From Myxococcales bacterium 68-20 (lineage in GTDB: Bacteria; Myxococcota_A; Polyangia; Polyangiales; Polyangiaceae): a stretch of 64,000 bases of DNA. Positions 1 to 8,292 of the stretch are shown here, piece after piece. The number at the start of each line of letters is the position of its first letter. Positions within the stretch are counted from its first letter, which is position 1. Location of the stretch: positions 186,001 to 250,000 of the forward strand of contig MKVQ01000012.1 in NCBI GenBank assembly GCA_001899635.1, given 5' to 3'. The notes under the pieces were generated by a model. The model did not search any database, was not told the origin of the DNA, and was given only the letters and a program-made list of their open reading frames with translations. The translations under genes were made by a program, and so were the position numbers.

Positions 1-39
1 CTCCACAAAGTCGACAAGAGCGAGCGCTCCAAACTCTGA
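1..39 (+). CDS. WGS-propeller lipoprotein 2, cassette A (C-terminal end only)
   Basis: The first 39 bases read in frame as LHKVDKSERSKL followed by TGA. This matches the C-termini of the second WGS-propeller proteins of cassettes B (ALHKVSPTKL) and C (ALHKTDPTHP), and it sits 17 bases before the RCC1 start, exactly as in B. It is therefore the last 12 residues of cassette A gene 6, cut by the window edge. The rest of cassette A must lie to the left. Nothing else can be said about this copy. Confidence 0.8.
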   Translation, partial: LHKVDKSERSKL

Positions 40-56
40 AGCGAAGGCGCAGGTTC

Positions 57-1406
57 ATGAACCGCCGAGAACGATTCTATTTCATCGTGGCAGCGCCGCT
101 GGTGGCGGCGAGCGTGCTCCTCGCTTGCAGCGACGACGAGCGGCAAGTCTTCGAGGAAGCGCCCGACGCGGGCCCGGACTCGCTGCCGAGCCTTCCCGAA
201 GCCGCGACGCCGCTCGATGACGCCGGCGTACCCGACGTGCGCGTTCCGGTCGATGCGAGCGACGAGCCCGTGGTGTGCACCGCAAAGCCGTGCGTCACGC
301 AGCTCACCGGAGGCGGATTTCATTTCTGCGCTCTCCTCGACGACAAGACCGTCCGCTGCTGGGGAAACGCGTATCGCGCGCTCGGCATCTACGACGCGGG
401 CGGCGATCCTTCCCCGGCGCAGCCGACCCCGATGTCGATGGGGCTTTCGGGGGTGGAGCAGATCAGCGCGGGGAACCAGACGACGTGCGCACGCCTGACG
501 GACGGCACGGTGACGTGCTGGGGCGCGAACTATGCGAACGAGCTGGGCCTCGATCCGCCGAAGTCCGACTACGTGGCTCACGACCCCGCGCTCGTCGCGT
601 TCGACGGCGGCGTGCTCGACGGCGTTACGCGGGTCGACGTCGGCACGACCGGGGTGGTGTTCGCCACGAAGGCCTCCGGAGAGCTCTGGTCGTGGGGCGA
701 CAACGCCGAGGACGTGCTCGGCCGAATGAAGGAGGCCAGAAACTACGTGGGACCCGGCCGGGCGACGGACTTCGCCGGCGAGAAGATCCGGCGCGCCGGA
801 GGCGTGGTAGCTCGGGACCAGTACGGGACCGGCTTCGCCATCACCTACGATGGACGGCTCCTCACGTGGGGAACCTCGAAGTCGACGGTCGCGTATCCAG
901 GTCCGGTCCCGATCGCCGTCGCGGGTTTCGAAAACGTGAGCAGCGCTGCGGGGATCACGGAAAACGTCTGCGCGGTTGCGGATGGACGCCTCTACTGCTG
1001 GGGGCTCAGCGGCACCAAGGCCTGCTCCGGGAGCGCCGACCCCATCATGAGCCCGCTCCAGATCCGGACGCGAGGCGACGCCCCCGCGCAGCAGGTCAGC
1101 GTCAATAGCAGCAACACCTGCGTGCGGCTGACCGACGGCACGATCGAGTGCTGCGGGAGCGACTCTTTCGGACAGCTCGGAACGGGCATCACCGACGCGG
1201 GACCTTCGGCCGCCTCGCCGCTCTTGACCAAGGCCACAGCGTTCACCGGGCACGCCGTTCAGGTCGTCATCGGCAACAGCACGACATGTGCGCTCGTCCA
1301 GGGCGGAGCCGTGCAGTGCTGGGGCAGCAATCAATACGGTGAGCTCGGCCAGGGCACGCGAGACAACGAACGTCATCCCGTACCCGTCACCGTCACGTTC
1401 GACTGA
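57..1406 (+). CDS. RCC1-repeat (seven-bladed propeller) lipoprotein, cassette A
   Basis: Predicted surface lipoprotein of 449 residues. A basic N-terminus and hydrophobic stretch end in a lipobox (LLAC, Cys24), followed by an Asp/Ala/Pro-rich spacer to about residue 75. Seven RCC1-like units follow, each of the form CAL.DG.V.CWG...LG; examples are CALLDDKTVRCWG and CARLTDGTVTCWG. Seven units is the count of a closed RCC1 propeller. Five visible blades carry a Cys pair that could form a disulfide. Blades 3 and 4 lack it (ELWSWG, RLLTWG), and blade 6 has CCG where the others have CWG. The ATG at 57 lies 17 bases after the stop of gene 6. RCC1 propellers usually bind proteins; the ligand here is unknown. 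Family call firm, function inferred. Confidence 0.9.
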   Translation: MNRRERFYFIVAAPLVAASVLLACSDDERQVFEEAPDAGPDSLPSLPEAATPLDDAGVPDVRVPVDASDEPVVCTAKPCVTQLTGGGFHFCALLDDKTVRCWGNAYRALGIYDAGGDPSPAQPTPMSMGLSGVEQISAGNQTTCARLTDGTVTCWGANYANELGLDPPKSDYVAHDPALVAFDGGVLDGVTRVDVGTTGVVFATKASGELWSWGDNAEDVLGRMKEARNYVGPGRATDFAGEKIRRAGGVVARDQYGTGFAITYDGRLLTWGTSKSTVAYPGPVPIAVAGFENVSSAAGITENVCAVADGRLYCWGLSGTKACSGSADPIMSPLQIRTRGDAPAQQVSVNSSNTCVRLTDGTIECCGSDSFGQLGTGITDAGPSAASPLLTKATAFTGHAVQVVIGNSTTCALVQGGAVQCWGSNQYGELGQGTRDNERHPVPVTVTFD

Positions 1407-1424
1407 GGATCGAGGAGAATCGTC

Positions 1425-3206
1425 ATGCGGTTGGATTTCACCGTCGCGTTCGTCTCGGTGTGCGCCATCGCCTTTGCGTCCGCCTCGTGCGCTGGTCAAA
1501 GCCGTTCCTTCATCGAAGAGCCGCCGGGCGGTCAGCTCGACACGGACGGCGGCGGCGCCGAGCCACCGCCGTCTTGCGAAGGCCTCCGCTGCTCGCGTGA
1601 CCTGAAGCGGGTGGTCGACGGGTGCACGGAGGACGTCGTCCAAGAGTGTGGGCAGGAGAAGGGGTGTGCGAAGGGGACGTGCGTCGACCCGTGCACCGCC
1701 GCCGAGGTCGCGAAGGGATCGACCGGCTGCTCCTTCTTCACGCTCCCGCCGGACGAGCCCAACTATGGCGTCGGATCCTGCTTCGCGGCGATGATCGCGA
1801 ACACGTGGGACCTTCCCGTGACCATCACGGCCGAGTACGGCGCTGCGCCGCTCGATCTCGGCGCTTCGCTCTTCACGGCGGACATGGTCGGGACGGACGT
1901 GAAGTACACGAAGCTCGAAGGTCCGCTCCCGCCGGGGCAGGTCGCTCTCGTCTTCCTTTCAGAGATCCGCCCCGCGCCCAAGGGCAGCACCGGCAGCTGT
2001 CCCGACGGGGTCGTCGGAGCGCTCAACGGCGATCCGATCCTCCATGGGACCACGGTCACGAAGGCGTTTTCGATCAAGACGACCGCTCCGGTGAGCGCCT
2101 ACTCGATCTTTCCGTATGGCGGAGCGAAGACGCACTTCCCCACGGCGACGCTCCTCTTGCCGGCGTCGTCGTGGAGCACGAACTACGTCGCCGTGAACGG
2201 GTGGCCGATGACCCGCGACCGCTACGGCAACCCGATCGGAGCTCCGACGCTCCAGATCGTCGCCTCGTCGGACGACACGGAGGTGCGCATGCGCCCGAAG
2301 GTCGACGTCTACGACGGCGCGGGCGTCGTCGGCGCTGCCGCCGGGAAGACCGCAGTTTGGAAGCTCGCGCGCGGCGAGGTCCTCCAGATCACCCAGCCCG
2401 AGGAGCTCACCGGAAGCCCGATCGAGTCGACCAAGCCGGTCGGCGTCTTCGGTGGAAACAGGTGCACGCTCGTACCGGGGCCCGTTCAGGCGTGCGATAT
2501 CCTCCAGCAGCAGATTCCGCCACTGTCGCAGTGGGGCTCCGAGTACACGCTCGTCCCGTACCGTGACCGGTTCGGAGGCCAGCTCGAACGCCGCGAGGTC
2601 GTTCCGTACCGCCTCGTCGGAGCCGTCGACGGTACGGTCCTCACGTACGATCCGGAGAGGCCCCGCGAGGCACCTTCGACCCTTCGCGCGGGCGAGGTCG
2701 TATCGTTCACGACCGACCAGCTCCTCGTGGTGAAGAGCCAGGACGCCGATCATCCCTTCTACGCGTCCGTCATGATGACCGGGGCGCTCTTCAACAGCGG
2801 AGCGTCCGCTCCGAACGACGGCGATCCCGACTTCGTCAATGTCGTTCCCACCGACCAGTTCCTCGACCGCTACGTATTCTTTGCGGACTACACGTATCCA
2901 GAAACGACGCTGACGCTCGTTCGCCGGAAGACGGCCAAGGGTTTCATGCCCGTCGAGCTCGATTGCCTCGGCGAGGTAACGGGTTTCCGCCCGCTCGGCT
3001 CGGCAGGTGAGTACGAGTACGCGTGGGTCGATCTCACGAAGGGCTTCAACCCCGGGAGTGGCACGTGTGGGGCCGGTCGTCGCGAAGCGAAGAGCGACGG
3101 ACCGTTCGCGATCACCGTCTGGGGCATGGGCTACTGCGCGAGCTACGGCTACGCGGGCGGCGCCGGCAGCCGCGCGCTCACGCAGGTGGAAGCGCCCGTG
3201 CGCTGA
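1425..3206 (+). CDS. IgGFc-binding-like lipoprotein, cassette A
   Basis: 593 residues. The signal ends in a lipobox (SASC, Cys22). A short Cys-rich segment follows (RCSRDLKRVVDGC and a CAKGTCVDPC motif, about residues 50 to 90). The rest is a long beta-rich region typical of proteins annotated as IgGFc-binding, with family landmarks YSIFPYGGAKTHFPTATLL, QQQIPPLSQWGSEY, VVPTDQFLDRYVFFADY and a terminal DGPFAITVWGMG. In animals the IgGFc-binding domain occurs in mucin-like proteins; in myxobacteria it is known only as a secreted protein family, so an adhesin or binding role is inferred. A GAGGAG ribosome-binding site lies at 1412-1417, seven bases before the ATG. It is the last gene of cassette A, only 18 bases after the RCC1 gene. 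Confidence 0.88.
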   Translation: MRLDFTVAFVSVCAIAFASASCAGQSRSFIEEPPGGQLDTDGGGAEPPPSCEGLRCSRDLKRVVDGCTEDVVQECGQEKGCAKGTCVDPCTAAEVAKGSTGCSFFTLPPDEPNYGVGSCFAAMIANTWDLPVTITAEYGAAPLDLGASLFTADMVGTDVKYTKLEGPLPPGQVALVFLSEIRPAPKGSTGSCPDGVVGALNGDPILHGTTVTKAFSIKTTAPVSAYSIFPYGGAKTHFPTATLLLPASSWSTNYVAVNGWPMTRDRYGNPIGAPTLQIVASSDDTEVRMRPKVDVYDGAGVVGAAAGKTAVWKLARGEVLQITQPEELTGSPIESTKPVGVFGGNRCTLVPGPVQACDILQQQIPPLSQWGSEYTLVPYRDRFGGQLERREVVPYRLVGAVDGTVLTYDPERPREAPSTLRAGEVVSFTTDQLLVVKSQDADHPFYASVMMTGALFNSGASAPNDGDPDFVNVVPTDQFLDRYVFFADYTYPETTLTLVRRKTAKGFMPVELDCLGEVTGFRPLGSAGEYEYAWVDLTKGFNPGSGTCGAGRREAKSDGPFAITVWGMGYCASYGYAGGAGSRALTQVEAPVR

Positions 3207-3311
3207 CGTCGGCCCCCTTCCGAAGGCGCCGTCGCCCCGCATCGCGCTGGTACGGACCGATCCGTTGGGCGCGATCGCGGCACACCCGTAGTGACGCGCC
3301 TCCGCGCTTGC

Positions 3312-3317
3312 TACCGT
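3312..3317 (+). promoter_or_regulatory. Probable -10 element, cassette B
   Basis: TACCGT in the context GCTACCGT lies 9 bases before the ATG at 3327. Similar GCTAnnnT hexamers occur 9 to 11 bases before the first gene of cassettes D and E, which suggests a very short leader or leaderless start. The same kind of hexamer precedes unrelated genes (TACACT before 42689, TAGACA before 26434), so it looks like a housekeeping promoter. No convincing -35 was seen. Confidence 0.35.
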
Positions 3318-3326
3318 GGGGCCGGG

Positions 3327-4352
3327 ATGTGGCCCCGACGATGCGGAGCTCTCGCGTTCGCTCTTGCTACGCTAGGTCCGGCGTCGGCGTGGGCGGAAGA
3401 GGCTCGAGCGGGACGCCTCTCCCTCGAGTGGTCGCGCGGGCCCGGCGCCGAGACGTGCATCTCCGGCGAAGACGCGACGGTAGAGGTCGAGCGCATGCTC
3501 GGTCGTCCCGTCTTCGCGCCTCGGGAGGAAGCCGACCGCGTCCTCCGCGTCGCCATCGAGCATACGTTCGAGCCGAGCCGATACGCGGCGCACATGGCGC
3601 TCTTCTCGGCGAGCGGCGAGCCTCTCGGCGCGCGCGAGATCGCGATCGAGGCGCAGACCTGCGCGGAGGCGACCGAGGCGTTCACGCTCGCGCTCTCGAT
3701 CATGGCTGACCTTGCTCGGTCCTTGGACGAGCCCTCGCCTCCTCCGCCGCCCCCGCCGAAGGACACACCGCCTTCGCCCGGCCCGATAGCTCTGCCTCAT
3801 GTCCCTGCGCGCAGAACTCCGTGGAAGCTGCAGTTGGCGGCCGGCCCTGCAGTGGTCGTCGAGCCGAGCCCGACCGTTGCGCCCGGCGGGCAGCTCTTCG
3901 CTGTCGTCGAGCCACCCAGGTTCTGGCCGGTGATGCTCGGCGCGCTCTCTTCGCTGCGTCCGCACTCGGCGCGCGAGGACAAGCAGTTCTGGCTCTCGAG
4001 CACGCGCATCGACGCCGCGCTCTGTCTCCCGCGCCAGCACGCCCAACGGTTCTCCGTCTTGGGCTGCCTCGGTCCTCAGATGACCGTCCACGCGGCGTGG
4101 GGCTCGGGATTCGGCGCCGATCGCTCGGGCTTGTCGGCCACCTTCGGCGGCGTGGTGCAAGGCTACGCGAGCTACGCCCTGACGCGAAATCTCCACGCAT
4201 TCACCACGCTCGCTCTCGCGGGGACGCCGCAGCAGATCACGGTCGCCTTCACGGACCGGGCGGGGACGCAGCGAACGGCGTTCGAGACCTCGACCGTGAG
4301 CGCCACGCTCTCGATCGGGATCGCTTTCGAAGATATTTTGGGAAAGCCCTGA
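3327..4352 (+). CDS. Secreted two-domain protein with barrel-like C-terminus, cassette B gene 1
   Basis: Protein of 341 residues from the chosen ATG. A Sec signal peptide ends near AWA/EE (residue 23). An N-terminal domain (about 30-130) has two conserved cysteines (Cys44, Cys112) and the motif LGRPVFAPREEADRVL. A proline-rich linker follows (about 136-150). The C-terminal half (about 165-341) is made of short alternating hydrophobic strands, as in outer-membrane barrels. An upstream in-frame GTG at 3291 would add 12 residues but lies before the likely -10 element. Paralogues at 12927, 34420 and 43450 all sit just before a sigma gene. No named family was recognised. An outer-membrane anchor or channel for the cassette is inferred. 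Confidence 0.75.
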   Translation: MWPRRCGALAFALATLGPASAWAEEARAGRLSLEWSRGPGAETCISGEDATVEVERMLGRPVFAPREEADRVLRVAIEHTFEPSRYAAHMALFSASGEPLGAREIAIEAQTCAEATEAFTLALSIMADLARSLDEPSPPPPPPPKDTPPSPGPIALPHVPARRTPWKLQLAAGPAVVVEPSPTVAPGGQLFAVVEPPRFWPVMLGALSSLRPHSAREDKQFWLSSTRIDAALCLPRQHAQRFSVLGCLGPQMTVHAAWGSGFGADRSGLSATFGGVVQGYASYALTRNLHAFTTLALAGTPQQITVAFTDRAGTQRTAFETSTVSATLSIGIAFEDILGKP

Positions 4353-4373
4353 CGACGCCTCCATTACTTCTTC

Positions 4374-4383
4374 GTGACGTCAC
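4374..4383. promoter_or_regulatory. Perfect 10-bp palindrome at the sigma start, cassette B
   Basis: GTGACGTCAC is a perfect palindrome that contains the proposed GTG start of the sigma gene. It may be an operator, in which case the ATG at 4446 would be the more likely translational start, or it may be coincidence. Confidence 0.25.
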
Positions 4384-4946
4384 TTGCGGAGTCGGTAGCC
4401 GACGGACTCGGTCGTATCGTCGGCCGGCGAGGCAAGGCGGAAGCAATGACTCCGCGTGAGCTCTTCGACGGGTACGCCCCCTTCATTTGGCGAACGTTGA
4501 AGTACCAGGGCGTCGCCGAGCGCGATCTCGACGACATCACCCAGGAGGTCTTCCTGATCATTTTCAGGAAGGTCGACGAGCTCGACTCGCCCCCGTCGAT
4601 GCGCCCGTGGATCTACGGCATCTGCGTGCGCGTCGCTTCGGACTACCGCAAGCGTGCACGCCACCGTCACGAGGTCCTCGTGTCGGACGCGCCGGAGTCG
4701 ACCACCGAGGCGACACCTTCGTCGGAGGCCGAGCGAGTCGCCGCGAAGCGGCAGCTCACCGAAATGATCCAACGCCTCGACGAGGACAAGCGCGCGGTGC
4801 TCGTCCTCCACGAGATCGAGAACATCCCGATGAACGAGGTCGCGCTCATCGTCGATTGCCCGGTGAAGACGGCGTACTCGCGGCTCGCCGCCGCGAGGAA
4901 GCACCTCACGACCATGTTGTCGAAGGCGAACCGCTCGGAGAAGTAA
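4374..4946 (+). CDS. ECF-type RNA polymerase sigma factor, cassette B
   Basis: 190 residues. Sigma region 2 is visible at about residues 30-95 (FDGYAPFIWR, DLDDITQEVFLIIF, MRPWIYGICVRVASDYRK). Region 4 is at about 125-185 (LDEDKRAVLVLHEIENIPM, then a helix-turn-helix ending AYSRLAAARKHL). It lacks regions 1.1 and 3, as ECF (group 4) sigma factors do. The GTG start at 4374 gives an N-terminal extension like that of the paralogues; an in-frame ATG at 4446 (MTPRELF) is the alternative. It lies 21 bases after gene 1 and 1 base before the membrane partner, the usual sigma/anti-sigma arrangement. Its likely target is its own cassette (inference). Confidence 0.9.
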   Translation: MTSLAESVADGLGRIVGRRGKAEAMTPRELFDGYAPFIWRTLKYQGVAERDLDDITQEVFLIIFRKVDELDSPPSMRPWIYGICVRVASDYRKRARHRHEVLVSDAPESTTEATPSSEAERVAAKRQLTEMIQRLDEDKRAVLVLHEIENIPMNEVALIVDCPVKTAYSRLAAARKHLTTMLSKANRSEK

Positions 4947-4947
4947 C

Positions 4948-5709
4948 GTGGGAACGTCATCTGAAGACGAACGTGCGCTCGACGCGCTCTTGCGAGACGC
5001 GCGCGAGGAGCCTCGAAAGGAAGACCTCGCACGCGTCGAGCGGCGTCTGGGGCCCTGGCTCGGAGCCGGAGTCGGCGCGCCGACCTCCGTGCCGCCCGAT
5101 CGAGGCAGGTCGAGCGCGACGCTGAAGGGCGTGGTGATCGCGGCCGGTGCAGGTCTGCTCGCGCTTTCGCTCTTTCATGTGCAGTCACGCACCGTCGATG
5201 CTCCAGCACCGGTAGCCGCCCCCACCAGCGCGAGCACCGGCGCTCCGGCGCCGGCCGCCCCCGAGCCCGAGTCGACGGTCTCGGTCGCGGATCTGCCCTC
5301 GGTCGACTTCGCACCGCAGCCTTCCACGCCTGCGCGTGACAAGGGACGGCCTGCGCCAGCAGGCGCGAGCAAGTCCGCAGCGGTGCGCTCGCAACCGGCT
5401 CAGCCCCTGCCGACACCTGCTCCGAGCGCAGTGGATGGAGCCGCCGAATCCGAGGCGAGCTTCCTCCGCCGGACGCAAGCCACGCTCGCGACGGACCCCG
5501 CGCGCGCTCTTCGGATGACGAACGAGCACGCGACACTCTTCCCGCGCGGCGTGCTCCTCCAGGAGCGCGACGTCATCACGATCGACGCGCTCGCGCGGCT
5601 CGGTCGAAACGACGAGGCTCGTGCCCGAGCCGAAGCCTTCCGCGCGCGCTACCCGCACTCCGCTCACGACAGTCGCATTCTCACCATCCTCCGAGGCATC
5701 GAACGATGA
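4948..5709 (+). CDS. Single-pass membrane TPR-like protein, probable anti-sigma/sensor, cassette B
   Basis: 253 residues. The N-terminus is charged and soluble (1-55), with one transmembrane helix at about 60-77 (GVVIAAGAGLLALSLF). A long Ala/Pro/Thr-rich extracytoplasmic linker runs to about 165. The C-terminal helical domain resembles a TPR pair (ERDVITIDALARLG, ARARAEAFRARYPHS). The zinc-binding HxxxCxxC motif of classic ZAS anti-sigma factors is absent. Adjacency to the sigma gene (1 base apart) and the topology suggest an anti-sigma or surface-signal sensor, but no anti-sigma domain can be proved by eye. The GTG start directly follows the sigma stop. Paralogues: 14693, 33060, 45137, 63120. 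Confidence 0.7.
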   Translation: MGTSSEDERALDALLRDAREEPRKEDLARVERRLGPWLGAGVGAPTSVPPDRGRSSATLKGVVIAAGAGLLALSLFHVQSRTVDAPAPVAAPTSASTGAPAPAAPEPESTVSVADLPSVDFAPQPSTPARDKGRPAPAGASKSAAVRSQPAQPLPTPAPSAVDGAAESEASFLRRTQATLATDPARALRMTNEHATLFPRGVLLQERDVITIDALARLGRNDEARARAEAFRARYPHSAHDSRILTILRGIER

Positions 5710-6977
5710 CACGTGCCACCTCGAGGCTGCGCGCCGGGATGGTCATCCCGGGCGCCGCCCTGCTGTTCGTTCTGAGTGGAGCCGGCGCCGGCTGCGCGGA
5801 CACGATCGATATCGGGACCGAGCTCCGCGACGCCGGCGCCGCCGAGAGCGGACCGGTGCTCGTCGCCCCTACGCCTGAAGACGGTGGTGAGGGCGGCGCG
5901 CTGCCCGGCGCACCGCAGAACCTCTGCATCGCGACGACGTGCCCGGCACCGTACGACACGTGCGGAGCAGCCGACCGCTGCTCGACGAATCTCTCGAACG
6001 ATTCGAACAACTGCGGCGCGTGCGGGAAGGTCTGCCCCGAGAGCTTCGGCTACATGAACCTGACCTCCGCGTGCGTGAACGGGAAGTGCGAACCGTCGTG
6101 CCGCAAGAAGCTGCTCTACCCCAGCGGCTTCGAGAACTTTGCAGACTGCAACAAGGTCCTCGAGGACGGGTGCGAGATCAACATCTCGACCGACGATAAC
6201 AACTGCGGCGCGTGCGGGAACAAGTGCGCGGACGGCGTTTCGTGCATCGACGGCAAGTGCGGATGCGACCCCGGATACATTCTCTGCCCAGACCCCTACG
6301 CGGCCAAAGGCAAATGCATCGACGCCCGGCACGACGACGCCAACTGTGGCGCATGCGGTAATCGTTGCGGCACGCCCGCCGACGCCGGCGCACCGCCGGA
6401 CAACATGGTCTACGGCTGCGTCGACAGCCAGTGCGGCCAGCTCAAGTGCGAAGACATGTGGGGCAACACGTGGGCGAACTGCGACAACAACCTGGCGAAC
6501 GGCTGCGAGGTCTATATCGGGACCAACGACAGCCTGATTGACCCGAACAACTGCGGAAAATGCGGGAAGAAGTGCGTCGGCGCGGATCAGGTCTGCACGG
6601 ACGCGAACTACGACTACGTCGCGGAGTGTCTCTGCGAGAAGCCGCACGAGACACGGTGTGGAAGCAAGGATTGGGGGAACCTCGGCTGCTTCGACCTCCT
6701 GAACGATCCCGACAACTGCGGGACCTGCTCCAACAAGTGCACCGCCTACCAGGACAACACGGCGGCGGTATGTCGGAAGGGAGCCTGCGAGCTCGAATGT
6801 TTGCCGGGCTGGGGCGACTGCGACGGCGAACCGGGCAACGGTTGCGAGACGAACCTGAAGAGCAGCGGCGGCCACTGCGGCGCCTGCGGGAACCGTTGTG
6901 ACACCCAAGCTGGCCAGCCGTGCGTCGAAGGCCAGTGCGCGATGACGGAGTGCGACGCAGGAGTTGTAACGCAATGA
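5706..6977 (+). CDS. Cysteine-repeat (NCGxCG) lipoprotein, cassette B
   Basis: 423 residues. The signal ends in a lipobox-like GAGC (Cys30). An Asp/Gly-rich spacer is followed by six cysteine units of the form NCGACGxxC (for example NCGACGKVC and NCGKCGKKC), each preceded by a GC-E or DGCE turn. The protein ends with AGQPCVEGQC. Cysteine is far above normal, implying many disulfides outside the cytoplasm. Proteins of this type are common in myxobacteria, and I believe some are mislabelled in databases as tryptophan synthase alpha chain; there is no TIM-barrel or catalytic pattern here. Its ATG overlaps the previous stop by 4 bases (ATGA), indicating translational coupling. Role unknown; probably a rigid surface spacer. 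Confidence 0.85.
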   Translation: MTRATSRLRAGMVIPGAALLFVLSGAGAGCADTIDIGTELRDAGAAESGPVLVAPTPEDGGEGGALPGAPQNLCIATTCPAPYDTCGAADRCSTNLSNDSNNCGACGKVCPESFGYMNLTSACVNGKCEPSCRKKLLYPSGFENFADCNKVLEDGCEINISTDDNNCGACGNKCADGVSCIDGKCGCDPGYILCPDPYAAKGKCIDARHDDANCGACGNRCGTPADAGAPPDNMVYGCVDSQCGQLKCEDMWGNTWANCDNNLANGCEVYIGTNDSLIDPNNCGKCGKKCVGADQVCTDANYDYVAECLCEKPHETRCGSKDWGNLGCFDLLNDPDNCGTCSNKCTAYQDNTAAVCRKGACELECLPGWGDCDGEPGNGCETNLKSSGGHCGACGNRCDTQAGQPCVEGQCAMTECDAGVVTQ

Positions 6978-8290
6978 GCGCCCCGCGTTCCGAGAACGAG
7001 CTGCGCATCCACGCGGCGGTCGACTGCCCTTCGAAGAAGCCGGTGACGGCGATGCGAGGAATCGTGGCGGCCTCGGGCCTCTTCGGCCTTCTCGTGTTCG
7101 CCACCGCGGTCGCGAGCTGCGCCGAGTCCGAAAGCGCAGTCGCTCCACAAGAACCCCCGACGACGGTTCCCGAGGCGGGGAGCCCGCAGACCGACGCCGC
7201 CGCGGATGCTTCTGCGGACGCCGACTGCCTCGACGCGGGCGACGGAGGCTGCACGACGAACGAGCTCACGTGCGCCGAGGCTGACTTCTGCGCGGTGCCG
7301 ACCGGGGTCGATCTCCGCTATGCGCTCTTCGGCGTCTGGGGCTCGTCGGACAAGGACGTGTGGGCGGTCGGCTCCGCCGGCACGGTCATTCACTGGGACG
7401 GGACCGCGTGGACGGGCGTCCCCCTCGGTCGCAAGGAAACGATGCGCGGCGTGGGCGGCCGCTCGGCGAACGACGTCTTCGTCGTGTCCTCGCTGGACGT
7501 CGTCCTTCACAGCGACGGTTTCAAGAACGGGAGCGCGACCTTCACGGCCGAGCCGACTCTCGATCCCATCGACCCCACGAATTTCATGGGCGCGACGCTG
7601 ACGAAGGTCTGGGCCGCCAATACGGGCGAGCTCTTCGTCGGCGGTCCGGCCACGGCCGGCTGGTCGCCGCCGAACAGTCTCTGGCGCCACCATCCCGGCG
7701 CCGATGAGTATTCCACCTGGGAAGCAGCGTCGACGTATTGCGCGGAAGATCCGTGCCTCAGCGCCAACGACATCTGGGGGACCAGCGCCAGCGACATCTG
7801 GGTCGTCGGACAGAGCGGCGGTCTCCGCCGGTCGAAGGGCCCCGTCGGCAACGGCGGCGGCCCCGAGCAATGGACCAACGTGAAGACGACGGTCACCACT
7901 GCCAATCTCAACGGCATCTGGGGAAGCAGCGCATCGGACGTCTGGATCGTCGGCGACGGCGGGACGATCCGCCACTGGTCGAACGACGGCACGGAGCGCT
8001 GGGAGATCGTGCCGTCGCCGACGAAGGAGAACCTTCGAGCGGTCTGGGGCACGAGCCCGACCGACGCGTGGGCCGTCGGCGATGCAGGAACGATCCTGCA
8101 CTGGGACGGCAAGACCTGGAGCTTCGCCACCGCGACCTTGCCGGTCGGTCCGAAGCCCCGCCTCTACGGCATCTGGGGCAGTGGCCCGAACGACGTCTGG
8201 GTCGTCGGCGAAGCCATCGCGCTCCACTTCACGGGACCGAAGTCCTCCGGGGCCCCACGTACTCGTGGGGAAGCAGACAAGGCCAATTGA
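6974..8290 (+). CDS. WGS-propeller lipoprotein 1, cassette B
   Basis: 438 residues from the ATG that overlaps the preceding stop (ATGA). A second ATG at 7052 would remove a 26-residue hydrophilic lead and leave a cleaner signal peptide with lipobox VASC. After a Pro/Asp-rich spacer come seven blade motifs of the type WGSSxxDVWAVG (for example IWGTSASDIWVVG, IWGSSASDVWIVG, IWGSGPNDVWVVG), typically followed by G-I-HWDG. Seven such motifs suggest a closed seven-bladed propeller. The motif resembles BNR-type repeats but is not the sialidase Asp-box (SxDxGxxW), so no glycosidase activity is claimed. It precedes a second, related propeller by 2 bases. Confidence 0.83.
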   Translation: MSAPRSENELRIHAAVDCPSKKPVTAMRGIVAASGLFGLLVFATAVASCAESESAVAPQEPPTTVPEAGSPQTDAAADASADADCLDAGDGGCTTNELTCAEADFCAVPTGVDLRYALFGVWGSSDKDVWAVGSAGTVIHWDGTAWTGVPLGRKETMRGVGGRSANDVFVVSSLDVVLHSDGFKNGSATFTAEPTLDPIDPTNFMGATLTKVWAANTGELFVGGPATAGWSPPNSLWRHHPGADEYSTWEAASTYCAEDPCLSANDIWGTSASDIWVVGQSGGLRRSKGPVGNGGGPEQWTNVKTTVTTANLNGIWGSSASDVWIVGDGGTIRHWSNDGTERWEIVPSPTKENLRAVWGTSPTDAWAVGDAGTILHWDGKTWSFATATLPVGPKPRLYGIWGSGPNDVWVVGEAIALHFTGPKSSGAPRTRGEADKAN

Positions 8291-8292
8291 CG

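Noticed and set aside
1959-3242. Long antisense open frame (427 codons) opposite the IgGFc-like gene; similar frames elsewhere, for example 5664-7148, 9411-11630 and 38926-41019
   Set aside because: GC-rich third positions open long frames on the other strand. These have extreme Arg/Ala/Pro content, no signal or family motif, and lie wholly opposite well-supported genes.
3291-3326. GTG start for cassette B gene 1
   Set aside because: It lies upstream of the probable -10 element, and the ATG at 3327 begins a standard signal peptide.
5706-6977. Annotation of Cys-repeat proteins as tryptophan synthase alpha chain
   Set aside because: No TIM-barrel pattern or catalytic residues; the sequence is secreted and dominated by NCGxCG units.
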